Shown here: positions 27,482 to 37,245 of the stretch, piece after piece | Position numbering within the stretch: the first letter of the stretch is position 1 | Layout of the letters: each line of letters starts with the position of its first letter | Source: Nitrosomonadales bacterium | GTDB lineage: Bacteria; Pseudomonadota; Gammaproteobacteria; Burkholderiales; Gallionellaceae | DNA length: 39,001 nt | Reading direction: 5' to 3' | Assembly: GCA_947475825.1 (NCBI GenBank) | Contig: CANJMS010000012.1 | Span: forward strand, 1-39,001 | Notes under the pieces: model-generated | The model's input: only the letters and a program-made list of their open reading frames with translations | Told to the model about the DNA's origin: nothing | Databases searched by the model: none | Translations under genes and position numbers: made by a program

Positions 27482-27553
27482 TGTGTGTTAATTGTTGAGT
27501 GCGATTGAATTGGCAGGAGAGTGAATCTTTTGGTTGGAGCTGCTATCCAAAAA

Positions 27554-28114
27554 TCAAGTTGAATTTTTTTGGTTAGAATCCATTTGGACAACTTTAGGGT
27601 GGACAGCCCTTTTTTGCGCAAGCTGGGGGCGTAAATCAAAATGGCGCATTTCATAGCCACGGTTGCGATAAAAGCTGAAACGCTCGCGCCCGGCATGGGT
27701 ATCTGCTGCATCCAGGCCGACAATTTCAATTACGCGCTCAAAGCGGCTAAAGAACGGCAGGCAAGTGCTATGCAAGCTGATTAAAACTTCGTTGTGCGGA
27801 AAAGTTTCGCTGTGCATAAAAGTCTCATCGAGCACAGAATTTTCACCTGGTGCAGAACTTTTGCCGACCGTAGAATTTTTTTGGGCATGCGCCAGCACTA
27901 CCGGCATCTCGCTTGCATCCTTTTCATCACTGCGACAATGCGGCAAAAATGCGGTGGTTGGATAACTCCATAGCAACGCATCCAGGGCCTGCGTGGTCGC
28001 CCCGTCCGGGCTATATAACTGCACCCGCATTCCACTTTCAACTGCCTTGTGACTGAGTTTACAAGCTGTTCTCAATTTGTCTTCTACGCCAGTATAAAAA
28101 TCTACTTTAGTCAT
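27554..28114 (-). CDS. holC: DNA polymerase III chi subunit, with an internal insertion
   Basis: Chi links the clamp loader to SSB. The 186-residue protein has the family start KVDFYTGVEDKLRTACKLSHKA, the LDALLWSYPTTAFLPHC segment, and the C-terminal RFERVIEIVGLD and RFSFYRNRGYEMRHFDL. It is about 40 residues longer than the E. coli protein. The extra length is mostly an insertion at about residues 78-109, rich in Ser, Glu and Thr, with three six-residue units (DETFMH, SETFPH, NEVLIS). The string QKNST occurs both at the insertion start and at the very C-terminus. It lies between pepA and valS, the usual order. Confidence 0.9.
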   Translation of the reverse strand: MTKVDFYTGVEDKLRTACKLSHKAVESGMRVQLYSPDGATTQALDALLWSYPTTAFLPHCRSDEKDASEMPVVLAHAQKNSTVGKSSAPGENSVLDETFMHSETFPHNEVLISLHSTCLPFFSRFERVIEIVGLDAADTHAGRERFSFYRNRGYEMRHFDLRPQLAQKRAVHPKVVQMDSNQKNST

Positions 28115-28134
28115 GGTCAGATTTTGGCTAAAAT

Positions 28135-29667
28135 TTATTTACTGATCCCTGTTTGCTTGTTGCTGGCGCGGTTAATTAAATACTGCGTCAGCAATGGCAC
28201 GGGTCTTCCTGTTGCGCCTTTTTCCTTACCTGATTTCCACGCCGTACCGGCGATGTCCAGATGCGCCCAGCGATAATCCTTGGTGAAGCGCGACAAAAAA
28301 CACGCGGCAGTAATCGTGCCGCCAGCGCGTCCACCGATGTTTTGCATGTCGGCAAAGTTGCTGTCCAGCAGCGGTTGGTAATCGTCCCATAATGGCAGTT
28401 GCCAGGCGCGGTCATGTGCTTGCTCACCAGCCGTGAGCAGGTCTTTAGCCAGCTTATCTTCATTGCTGAACAAGCCGCTGGCGACATGCCCGAGTGCGAT
28501 GACACAAGCGCCTGTGAGCGTGGCGATATCGATTACGGTGTCGGGATTAAACTTCTTTGAGTAAGTGAGTGCATCGCACAAAATCAAACGACCCTCAGCG
28601 TCGGTATTCAGTACCTCAATTGTCAGTCCAGCCATGCTGGTGACGATGTCGCCAGGTTTGGTAGCGCTACCGCTAGGCATGTTGTCGCAACTCGGGATTA
28701 CGCCAACCACATTGAGCTTCAGACCCATTTCGGCAATAGCCTGTATCGTTCCCAGCACACTGGCCGCACCGCACATGTCGTATTTCATTTCGTCCATGTC
28801 AGCACCCGGCTTGAGCGAGATGCCACCCGTATCGAAAGTGATGCCCTTGCCAACCAGCACGATAGGTTTTTGTTTTTTATCTGTACCTTGATATTCCAAC
28901 GTGATGAGTTTGGCGGGCTCTTCACTGCCGCGCGCCACGGAAAGCAACGAGCCCATGCCAAGCTTCTGCATCTCTTTTTCTTCCAACACAGTGGTCTTGA
29001 TGGTCTTGTGCGCCTTGGCTAATGCACGGGCTTGCGCGGCGAGATAAGTGGGCGTGCATACATTGCCAGGCAGATTACCCAACGTCTTGGTGAGTGCCAT
29101 GCCATGCGCGATAGCGGCAGCTTGGTCGAGGGTAATTTTTAAGGCTGCAGATGGAGCGGTCAGGGTGGCAAAAGTGATGCGCTTGAGTATCGCCGCTTTG
29201 CTGGGTTTGCTCTTCAGTCTATCGGCGCGAAACGCCTGTTCAGACGCTGTTAGCACGGCTTGCGTGATGACCCATGCAGCATCTTTGCCGATACCTTCAT
29301 CAACCAAATACAGCAGGGCATCTTTGGCAGGCGTAGCATTTAAAGCTGCGAAAGTTGCGCGTAAAATTTTCAGGCTGGCGCTATTATTTGAATTATTGGT
29401 ATCCAGATCATTCAACTTGCCCAAGCCTACCAGCAACACACGCTCACATGCGGTATTCGGCACGTTGTGCAACATTAGGGTGCTGGCAATTTTCCCGCTC
29501 ATGTCACCGCGCGCGATTAGATCACTCAGAATATGTTTGGAGGTGGTGTCTAAAATTTTGGCAGCGCTAGAAAGTTTGCCGCCTTCAAACACGCCTACCA
29601 CTACGCACGCGCAACGCTGTTTATCCGGTGCGCCTTGTTTTATGCTAAATTCCAACTTGGATTCCAC
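28135..29667 (-). CDS. pepA: Cytosol (leucyl) aminopeptidase
   Basis: PepA is a two-metal M17 aminopeptidase; related proteins also bind DNA. The 510-residue protein has the N-terminal domain and the catalytic domain with [31 protein letters not shown]-like [11 protein letters not shown], and the signature [10 protein letters not shown]. The start is a GTG at 29667 with a clear AAGGAGAG site upstream. It reads in the order pepA-holC-valS and is divergent from lptF, with only 34 bases between the two start codons, so their promoters must overlap the coding ends. Confidence 0.96.
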   Translation of the reverse strand: MESKLEFSIKQGAPDKQRCACVVVGVFEGGKLSSAAKILDTTSKHILSDLIARGDMSGKIASTLMLHNVPNTACERVLLVGLGKLNDLDTNNSNNSASLKILRATFAALNATPAKDALLYLVDEGIGKDAAWVITQAVLTASEQAFRADRLKSKPSKAAILKRITFATLTAPSAALKITLDQAAAIAHGMALTKTLGNLPGNVCTPTYLAAQARALAKAHKTIKTTVLEEKEMQKLGMGSLLSVARGSEEPAKLITLEYQGTDKKQKPIVLVGKGITFDTGGISLKPGADMDEMKYDMCGAASVLGTIQAIAEMGLKLNVVGVIPSCDNMPSGSATKPGDIVTSMAGLTIEVLNTDAEGRLILCDALTYSKKFNPDTVIDIATLTGACVIALGHVASGLFSNEDKLAKDLLTAGEQAHDRAWQLPLWDDYQPLLDSNFADMQNIGGRAGGTITAACFLSRFTKDYRWAHLDIAGTAWKSGKEKGATGRPVPLLTQYLINRASNKQTGISK

Positions 29668-29701
29668 GTAACTCTCCTTAATGTATTACTGCTTTTAAAC
29701 T

Positions 29702-30877
29702 ATGTCGGATCAACTTCAATCTCCCCAATTGAATTCACTAGCACCGAAGTCAAAACTCTCGTCGCCAAAAATATCTAAAAGAGGGCCGTCGATCAGCGGA
29801 ATATTTCACCGCACTTTGGTGCGGGAATTCGCTACGATGGGTATTTTTGTGTTCGTTATTCTACTCGGAATTATTGTATTCACCCAATTGGTTCGCCTGC
29901 TCAGCCAATCTGTCAGTGGTGTGCTGCTGGTGGAGGGTGTGCTGTCATTGCTGGGGATAGGAATTATAAATGCTTTACCCATCATGCTTTCGGTCAGTTT
30001 ATTTTTGTCGATCCTGCTTACCTTGAGCCGCAGTTATCGCGACAGTGAAATGGTGGTGTGGTTTTGCTCGGGCGTAGGGCTAGCTCGCTGGATATCACCC
30101 GTGTTGAGCTATGCGATGCCAGTTGCACTGCTGATTGCATTATTAAGTCTGGTGCTATCTCCTTGGGCGTTAACGCAGGAAGCCAGAATCAAACAAGAAC
30201 TGGATAGTCGCAATGATGTATCCGCCGCTATGCCGGGCACCTTTCGAGAATCCAAGCAAGCTGACCGCATATTTTTTATAGACAATGCTAACCCAGGACA
30301 AGGGCGAGTCGGCAATATTTTTGTGCAATCCGCGCAGCATGGAAAAACCTGGATCATTGTGGCAAACGAAGGCTTGCAGGAAACCATGCCGAATGGTGAT
30401 CGATTTCTTGTGCTACTTAACGGTAAGCGTTATGACGGTATACCAGGCAAGCAGGATTTTAAAATTATCGAATTCGAGCGTTATGCTATACGCATAGAAG
30501 ATGCCGAAGCCAGGCAGCGCCCTGCTTCGCTCAAATCACTGTCCACCTTGCAATTGCTGGAAGACCGCAGCATCGCCAACTTGGCTGAATTTGAGCGACG
30601 CTTGAGTATGCCGATCAGTGCGCTGATTTTAGCTTTGCTAGCCATTCCATTGAGCTTTGTTAATCCACGAGCGGGACGTTCGCTGAATATTATTATGGCG
30701 GTGATTATTTACATGATTTACAACAACCTGATCAGCGTCTCCAACGCGCTGGAAATGCAAGGTAAAACCAATATCGGATTTTTTGGCGCACACTTGTTGA
30801 TGTTGGTGATAACCGCGCTATTCTTTTATAAACGCTTGTCGATTTTTTCCTGGAGGCGCTTGCTGCGTAAAAATTAA
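29702..30877 (+). CDS. lptF: LPS export permease LptF
   Basis: LptF with LptG forms the membrane part of the LptBFG transporter that extracts lipopolysaccharide from the inner membrane. The 391-residue protein has about six transmembrane segments: two or three before the periplasmic domain (about 45-165), and three after it (about 300-385), with PISALILALLAIPLSFVNPRAGR. The ATG at 29702 gives an unusual ~33-residue hydrophilic N-terminal extension rich in Ser, Pro and Lys before the family start IFHRTLVREF. No ATG, GTG or TTG in frame offers a shorter sensible start. lptG follows 4 bases later. Confidence 0.94.
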   Translation: MSDQLQSPQLNSLAPKSKLSSPKISKRGPSISGIFHRTLVREFATMGIFVFVILLGIIVFTQLVRLLSQSVSGVLLVEGVLSLLGIGIINALPIMLSVSLFLSILLTLSRSYRDSEMVVWFCSGVGLARWISPVLSYAMPVALLIALLSLVLSPWALTQEARIKQELDSRNDVSAAMPGTFRESKQADRIFFIDNANPGQGRVGNIFVQSAQHGKTWIIVANEGLQETMPNGDRFLVLLNGKRYDGIPGKQDFKIIEFERYAIRIEDAEARQRPASLKSLSTLQLLEDRSIANLAEFERRLSMPISALILALLAIPLSFVNPRAGRSLNIIMAVIIYMIYNNLISVSNALEMQGKTNIGFFGAHLLMLVITALFFYKRLSIFSWRRLLRKN

Positions 30878-30881
30878 AGCT

Positions 30882-31958
30882 ATGAAATTACTTACCCGAT
30901 ACCTGGCACGAGAAATTTATGCCAGCATTGCGCTGGTATTTTTCGCGTTGCTGATGCTGTTCGCCTTCTTTGATTTACTCAGCGAGTTGGATGACCTCGG
31001 GCGCGGCAACTATCATGCGGGCAAGGTTTTGCTCTATGTGCTGCTGACCGTTCCCACCCGGTTATATGATTTATTCCCTGTTGCAATCTTAATCGGCACC
31101 ATATTCGCCCTGGCGCAGATGGCCGCCAGTTCACAACTTACGATTTACCGCTGTTCTGGCGTATCACTCAAGCAAATGATACTGGCGCTTTTCAAAATCA
31201 GCCTGCCCATACTCGTACTCAGTTATTTAAGTGGGGAATTTTTAGCACCCACCACCGAGCGATTCGCGCAAACCGTTCGTCACGAAGCACTCAATGAAGA
31301 AATTAAACTCAGAGAATTTCGCTCAGGTATCTGGGCAAAAGATGAACACAACTTTGTCAATGTCAAAAATGTTTTGTCCGATGCCACCTTGATCAATATT
31401 AACATTTACGAATTTGACAAGGATTACCATTTACAATCCATCACTGCCGCCAAGCGTGCCAGTTTTGTGCAAAAAGGCCTGTGGCAATTAAATGAGGCCA
31501 CGCAAACCCGCTTCAGCCCGCAAGGCGTATCTGTTCACACCCTGCCCAGCATGGAATGGCGCTCAGCACTCAATCTGGATATATTGCGCGTGCTGATGGT
31601 CGGACCCAACCAAATGTCAGCTTGGAATCTATACCTGTACATCCAACATCTGCGCGACAACCAACAAAAAACCGTGCGCTATGAAATCGCCATGTGGAAT
31701 AAATTACTCTACCCATTTGCAGTGCTGGTCATGATACTACTGGCACTTCCCTTTGCCGCCTATCGGCAACGCGAAGGCGGAACCAGCGCAAAAATATTTT
31801 CCGGCATCGTACTCGGCCTTACCTTCCACTTCGCCGGCCAACTATTTACCAACCTTGGCGCGATCAACGAATGGCCTGCCATCCTCAGCGCAATCGCCAT
31901 ACCTGCGCTGTTTCTGATGCTGGCGATATATATGCTCTGGTCGACAGAAAGGCGTTAG
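30882..31958 (+). CDS. lptG: LPS export permease LptG
   Basis: LptG pairs with LptF in the LPS export ABC transporter. The 358-residue protein starts MKLLTRYLAREIYASIALVF, has a transmembrane block at about 12-120, a periplasmic beta-jellyroll-like domain (about 130-265) and a C-terminal block with LYPFAVLVMILLALPFA and two further helices. Length and layout are typical. It is coupled to lptF with a 4-base gap. I see no clear terminator after it. Confidence 0.96.
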   Translation: MKLLTRYLAREIYASIALVFFALLMLFAFFDLLSELDDLGRGNYHAGKVLLYVLLTVPTRLYDLFPVAILIGTIFALAQMAASSQLTIYRCSGVSLKQMILALFKISLPILVLSYLSGEFLAPTTERFAQTVRHEALNEEIKLREFRSGIWAKDEHNFVNVKNVLSDATLININIYEFDKDYHLQSITAAKRASFVQKGLWQLNEATQTRFSPQGVSVHTLPSMEWRSALNLDILRVLMVGPNQMSAWNLYLYIQHLRDNQQKTVRYEIAMWNKLLYPFAVLVMILLALPFAAYRQREGGTSAKIFSGIVLGLTFHFAGQLFTNLGAINEWPAILSAIAIPALFLMLAIYMLWSTERR

Positions 31959-32320
31959 CGTAGCGTTACGCAATGACTGCATTCTGCCAAATTGTGATGC
32001 CATATTTCTAAATGTTTGAGGAGTGGCATAAGAAAAAAATATCTATTGCGTAGTGACCCTACTGGTCATGTAAAACATCGTGATGGTAGCAATAGCGAGT
32101 TGAGAACATTTGCTGGGAGCGTGCAGCTACTGGTTACTTATCTTGATTTTTTGTGCGTAACCCTGAGCAAGTGCTGTAAAATAGTCGGCGCATTTAAGCA
32201 TGGAAAAATTGCGGTTATTTAGGCGTGGTTGTTAATGTTGATTAGGGAGTTAGCGTAGTTGGTTTGTCATCTGTCTTAGTCGTAATTGTGGGCTGTTTGT
32301 TAATTGATGGGGGATTAAAA
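31959..32320. other. Gene-free stretch upstream of the small outer-membrane protein
   Basis: No convincing gene or RNA is seen. An AT-rich region around 32130-32182 (TTGTGC and TAAAAT, spacing about 20) may hold the promoter of the gene at 32321, but the spacing is poor. A GGGGG stretch just before 32321 serves as its ribosome binding site. A short open frame at 32016-32222 lacks coding character. Confidence 0.4.
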
Positions 32321-32833
32321 ATGAAAAAATTTACGTTAGCGGTCGCAGCAATGGTTTTAACAATGTCTGCGGGAAGTGTGTTGGCTGAAAACAGCCTACA
32401 TGTTGGTGCGATGGGATTGAATATAACAACAACCCGGGATGATTTATTAATCAGCGGCAAATATTTTATTGGGAAAGATATGGCGATACTGGGTGGATTC
32501 GGCCTGGGTATTGCAGGTGGCACTGCCCCTAATAAGGGTACCGATATTAGCTTGCTAGCGGGGGCGAGGAGGTATCTGAAAACATCTGATTTTGCCCCAT
32601 TTGTAGGCGGACGCTTTCAATATGCCACTACTGTGGATTCAACTGTAACCAAGGTGGTTATTGCAGCAGAAGCCGGTGTAGAGTATTTCGTGGGGAAACA
32701 GTTCAGCATTGAAGGACGGGTAGATTTTGGTTACCGATCGACTGAGACAGACAGGCCATTTCCGGCTCCAACAATAAAGACTACAAATATTGGCACTGGC
32801 GCAGCAGCACTGAGTGCTAATTTCTATTTTTAA
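32321..32833 (+). CDS. Small outer-membrane beta-barrel protein
   Basis: This 170-residue protein has a clear signal peptide (MKKFTLAVAAMVLTMSAGSVLA, cleavage near residue 22). It then runs as alternating strands (SLHVGAMGLNITTT, LGGFGLGIAGG, FAPFVGGRFQYATTV, AAEAGVEYFVGKQFSIEGRVDFGYRS) and ends in ...SANFYF with a terminal Phe, the mark of BamA-inserted barrels. The fold resembles OmpX/OmpA-type eight-strand barrels, but I do not recognise the exact family. The ATG at 32321 is chosen over an upstream frame extension because it starts the signal peptide. The gene is monocistronic, with a terminator after it. Confidence 0.82.
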   Translation: MKKFTLAVAAMVLTMSAGSVLAENSLHVGAMGLNITTTRDDLLISGKYFIGKDMAILGGFGLGIAGGTAPNKGTDISLLAGARRYLKTSDFAPFVGGRFQYATTVDSTVTKVVIAAEAGVEYFVGKQFSIEGRVDFGYRSTETDRPFPAPTIKTTNIGTGAAALSANFYF

Positions 32834-32900
32834 GCATGAATAAAATATGGGCAGTCCATTTTTGATGCCACTATTTATTTAGATTTTTACCTAAATTGTA

Positions 32901-32931
32901 AAGCCGGGATTACTTCAATCCCGGTTTTTTT
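32901..32931 (+). terminator. Rho-independent terminator of the outer-membrane protein gene
   Basis: CCGGGAT (32904-32910), a 7-base loop, and ATCCCGG (32918-32924) form a perfect 7-bp GC-rich stem, flanked by A on the left and followed by a long T-run. It lies 70 bases past the stop codon at 32831-32833. Confidence 0.93.
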
Positions 32932-33104
32932 ATTTTTTTACTTATGATCAATACCGTTACGCACCGTCTCTAATAACCCTAACACCAGCAGAGCTTAATC
33001 AGGCTGCTACGCTGCCTGCAATCTCATCCTTAAAATACCAAACGGCAAGACCGATTGGAATTTCATGCACTCGGCTTAATTTTATATCTGAAGGTGGCTA
33101 GGGC
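32932..33104. other. Spacer between terminator and ilvB promoter
   Basis: Together with the terminator and the ilvB promoter this fills the 337-base gap before ilvB. I see no gene, no branched-chain-rich leader peptide and no strong hairpin. Short minus-strand open frames show no recognisable domain. Confidence 0.4.
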
Positions 33105-33133
33105 TTGACCAAAACACGCCAAACCTTTATCTT
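33105..33133 (+). promoter_or_regulatory. ilvB operon promoter
   Basis: TTGACC (33105-33110) and TATCTT (33128-33133) are separated by 17 bases, close to the sigma-70 consensus. The predicted start lies near 33140, about 30 bases before the ilvB ATG, leaving no room for a leader peptide or attenuator. Confidence 0.72.
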
Positions 33134-33170
33134 GCGCGGTTCTTTATTATTACTTATCAGGTAGTGGGCG

Positions 33171-34916
33171 ATGGAATTAGCAGGGGAGTTGACAGGTGCG
33201 GAAATAACCGTCCGATGCTTACAGGAAGAGGGTGTTGAGTATATATTTGGTTACCCAGGCGGGGCTGCGCTGCATATTTATGATGCGTTGTTCCGGCAGG
33301 ATAAGGTCAAGCATATTTTAGTGCGCCACGAGCAGGCAGCAGTACATGCGGCAGATGGTTATTCGCGTTCGTCGGAAAAAATAGGTGTGGCGCTGGTCAC
33401 TTCCGGCCCGGGGATTACTAATGCGGTAACGGGTATCGCCACTGCTTATATGGATTCCATACCGATGGTGGTGATCAGCGGTCAGGTACCTTCAACCATG
33501 ATCGGCGAAGATGCGTTTCAAGAGGTGGATGCGGTGGGCATTACGCGCCCCTGCGTGAAGCACAATTTTTTAATCAAGGATGTGCGCGACATCGCGCCGA
33601 CGATAAAGAAAGCGTTTTATCTGGCCAGGTCAGGTCGCCCTGGTCCGGTGTTGGTCGATATTCCTAAAGATATATCCTTTCAAAAAACCACGTTTAATTA
33701 TTCTGATCCGGTCGTTATTCGCTCCTACAATCCGCCGGGTGAAGGGGATATGAATCAGGTCAGGAAAGCTATCCAGCTTTTGATGACTGCCAAGCGCCCG
33801 ATGATGTACAGCGGCGGCGGGGTGATTTTGTCGGGGGCTTCAGCAGAATTGACCGAGCTGGTACGCTTGCTGGGCTTTCCTTGCACCAATACGCTCATGG
33901 GTTTGGGCGCGTATCCGGCGACCGATAAGCTGTTCGTTGGTATGCCCGGTATGCACGGCACGTACGAAGCCTGTATGGCGATGCAGAATTGCGATGTGTT
34001 GATTGCCATCGGCGCGCGGTTTGATGATCGTGTAGTGGGTAAGGTTGAACACTTTAACCAAGTGCAGCGCAAAATTATTCATCTCGATATTGATCCTTCT
34101 TCCATCGCTAAGCGCGTTAAGGTGGATGTGCCAGTAGTCGGCGATTTAAAGCGGGTGCTGAATCAATTTTTGGTTGAGTTGCGCAGCATCAAGCAAAAGC
34201 CGAATGCGGCTGATTTGGCGGTATGGTGGAAGCAGGTAAACGATTGGCGCTTCAAGGGCGGTGGCCTTAAATACAACAATTCCACTGAGATTATCAAGCC
34301 GCAATATGTCATCGAAAAATTGTACGAAGTGACGGGTGGAGATGCCTTTGTGACTTCGGATGTCGGTCAGCATCAAATGTGGGCGGCACAATATTATAAA
34401 TTTATCAAACCACGCCGTTGGATTAACTCCGGTGGTTTGGGCACGATGGGCTTTGGCCTGCCTGCCGCGATGGGCGTGCAATTGATTAATCCCGGCGCGA
34501 CGGTGGCGTGCGTCACGGGCGAGGGCAGTATTCAGATGAATATTCAGGAGCTTTCTACTTGCAAGCAGTTTCATCTGCCGATCAAAGTAGTGTCGCTGAA
34601 TAACCGTTATTTGGGCATGGTGCGACAGTGGCAAGAATTTTTCCACGGCAATCGCTATGCTGAATCTTATATGGACGCGCTGCCGGATTTCGTCAAACTC
34701 ACCGAATCCTATGGACACATCGGTATGCGTATCGACAAGCCTTCCGACGTGGAGCCAGCCTTGAGAGAAGCGTTTTCACGCAAGAAAGATTTAGTGTTTA
34801 TGGATTTTCAAACTGACCCGACTGAAAACGTATTTCCCATGGTGCCGGGCGGTAAAGGTTTATCGGAAGTTATGCTAGACCCGAATATGCCGCATCCTGA
34901 AGTGGAGGATTTGTAA
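33171..34916 (+). CDS. ilvB: Acetolactate synthase large (catalytic) subunit
   Basis: This ThDP enzyme makes acetolactate or acetohydroxybutyrate, the first step of valine, leucine and isoleucine synthesis. The 581-residue protein has the catalytic Glu54 (VRHEQAAVHAADGY), the FAD-associated GVGVILSGAS-like region (SGGGVILSGA), and the ThDP motif VTGEGSIQMNIQELST to NNRYLGMVRQWQ. The symbol ilvI would serve equally. Its TAA overlaps the ilvH ATG by one base, so the subunits are translationally coupled. Confidence 0.96.
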   Translation: MELAGELTGAEITVRCLQEEGVEYIFGYPGGAALHIYDALFRQDKVKHILVRHEQAAVHAADGYSRSSEKIGVALVTSGPGITNAVTGIATAYMDSIPMVVISGQVPSTMIGEDAFQEVDAVGITRPCVKHNFLIKDVRDIAPTIKKAFYLARSGRPGPVLVDIPKDISFQKTTFNYSDPVVIRSYNPPGEGDMNQVRKAIQLLMTAKRPMMYSGGGVILSGASAELTELVRLLGFPCTNTLMGLGAYPATDKLFVGMPGMHGTYEACMAMQNCDVLIAIGARFDDRVVGKVEHFNQVQRKIIHLDIDPSSIAKRVKVDVPVVGDLKRVLNQFLVELRSIKQKPNAADLAVWWKQVNDWRFKGGGLKYNNSTEIIKPQYVIEKLYEVTGGDAFVTSDVGQHQMWAAQYYKFIKPRRWINSGGLGTMGFGLPAAMGVQLINPGATVACVTGEGSIQMNIQELSTCKQFHLPIKVVSLNNRYLGMVRQWQEFFHGNRYAESYMDALPDFVKLTESYGHIGMRIDKPSDVEPALREAFSRKKDLVFMDFQTDPTENVFPMVPGGKGLSEVMLDPNMPHPEVEDL

Positions 34917-35407
34917 TGCGCCATATTATTTCGTTACTGATGGAAAACGAAGCGGGGACTTTGTCGCGCATAGCAGGGTTGTTTTCTGCACGTGGTTATA
35001 ACATTGAATCGTTGTCAGTTGCACCCACCGAAGACCCGACCTTGTCGCGCATGACCATAGTCACCAGCGGCTCGGACGCGGTGATTGAGCAGATTAACAA
35101 GCAACTCAACAAGCTGATCGACGTGGTAGCAGTGATGGATTTAAGCGATGGCGAGCATCTGGAGCGCGAGCTGATGTTGGTCAAAGTGCCTGCTGCTGTG
35201 GCAGCGAGTGAGGCATTCAAGCGTGCGATGGCAGTGTTTCAAGGGCGCTTCATCGACACATCGAATAGCACTTGCACCGTTGAGTTGACTGATATCGGTG
35301 TCAAATTGGATGAATTTTTGCAAGCAGTGGGACGCGACCAAATACTGGAAACTGTGCGCACGGGAGCATCGGGCATCGCGCGTGGCGAACGCATTTTGAA
35401 GCTGTAA
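34916..35407 (+). CDS. ilvH: Acetolactate synthase small (regulatory) subunit
   Basis: IlvH activates the large subunit and confers valine feedback inhibition. The 163-residue protein has the N-terminal ACT domain (RHIISLLMENEAGTLSRIAG, GYNIESLSVAPTEDPTLSRMTIV) and the C-terminal ALS_ss domain (LMLVKVPAA to the end). The start overlaps the ilvB stop in TAATG. ilvC follows 36 bases later. Confidence 0.97.
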   Translation: MRHIISLLMENEAGTLSRIAGLFSARGYNIESLSVAPTEDPTLSRMTIVTSGSDAVIEQINKQLNKLIDVVAVMDLSDGEHLERELMLVKVPAAVAASEAFKRAMAVFQGRFIDTSNSTCTVELTDIGVKLDEFLQAVGRDQILETVRTGASGIARGERILKL

Positions 35408-35422
35408 TTTTTAGAACCTTAA

Positions 35423-36460
<1,038 letters not shown>

Positions 36461-36471
36461 AAACGTCGATG

Positions 36472-36539
36472 GTCGTTAGTAAATAGTTAAGGCAAAACCT
36501 TGGCTTTGAACTAAAGGCTAGCGACTATTAATTAACGAC
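36472..36539. repeat. Inverted repeat spanning the ilvC-psd gap
   Basis: GTCGTTAGTAAATAGT (36472-36487) and ACTATTAATTAACGAC (36524-36539) are inverted copies at 14 of 16 positions. They enclose a 36-base loop with a small AAGG/CCTT hairpin (near 36489-36501). The right arm ends one base before the psd ATG, so the structure would sit over the psd initiation region. No T-run follows. It may be a tiny MITE remnant or a translation-control hairpin. Confidence 0.55.
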
Positions 36540-36540
36540 T

Positions 36541-37197
36541 ATGACAAATTATCCTCATCCTATTATCGCCCGTGAGGGCTGGCCATATCTGGCGATTACC
36601 GTTATCGCTGCAATACTCGCTACCATTTTCTTAGGTATGGTATTTGCGACGGTGACATGGATTATTGCGCTATTTGTGCTGCAATTTTTCCGCGACCCGC
36701 CACGCATGATTCCGCAAAATGTTGACGCGGTATTGTCCCCCGCAGATGGTCGTATTGTTGCAGTCGAGCGTATACAAGATCCCTACGTGAATCGCGAAGC
36801 AATTAAAGTCAGCGTGTTCATGAATGTGTTTAACGCTCATTCCAACCGCAGCCCAGTCGATGGTAAAGTGCAGACCGTGCAATACTTCCCCGGCAAATTT
36901 GTAAATGCAGATTTGGATAAGGCATCCATAGAAAATGAACGTAATGCGTTGTGGATCAAAACGCTGGACGGGCAAGATGTCACCAGTGTGCAAGTCGCTG
37001 GATTAATTGCACGGCGCATTTTATGCTACGCGCAAGTGGGAGATGTGTTGACACGCGGACAGCGATACGGATTTATTCGTTTCGGCTCGCGTGTGGATGT
37101 GTATCTGCCGTTGACCGCTACAGTAAAAGTTGCGATTGGTGATAAGGTGTATGCTACCAGCACCATACTCGCTGTGTTGGCGAAAAATTCAGCCTAA
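36541..37197 (+). CDS. psd: Phosphatidylserine decarboxylase (short form)
   Basis: Psd converts phosphatidylserine to phosphatidylethanolamine using a pyruvoyl cofactor made by self-cleavage. The 218-residue protein is the short form with an N-terminal hydrophobic segment (about 16-50), the region [30 protein letters not shown], and the self-cleavage site Gly182-Ser183 in [11 protein letters not shown]. pssA follows, so the two consecutive steps of phosphatidylethanolamine synthesis are adjacent. No ribosome binding site is visible in the hairpin-containing leader. Confidence 0.95.
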   Translation: MTNYPHPIIAREGWPYLAITVIAAILATIFLGMVFATVTWIIALFVLQFFRDPPRMIPQNVDAVLSPADGRIVAVERIQDPYVNREAIKVSVFMNVFNAHSNRSPVDGKVQTVQYFPGKFVNADLDKASIENERNALWIKTLDGQDVTSVQVAGLIARRILCYAQVGDVLTRGQRYGFIRFGSRVDVYLPLTATVKVAIGDKVYATSTILAVLAKNSA

Positions 37198-37245
37198 CTC
37201 GACACCCTGTATAACCCAGTGGTCGATATAGCGGGATGGTAAAAT

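Noticed and set aside
29048-29671. Open frame of 207 codons antisense to pepA
   Set aside because: It mirrors pepA, has no family features, and would remove the pepA/lptF divergent promoter space.
32016-32222. 68-codon open frame upstream of the outer-membrane protein
   Set aside because: Composition is not protein-like, no ribosome binding site with a good start, no domain.
33134-33170. Possible branched-chain amino-acid leader peptide or attenuator before ilvB
   Set aside because: The predicted transcript start leaves only about 30 bases before the ATG, with no leader frame rich in Leu/Val/Ile codons and no terminator.
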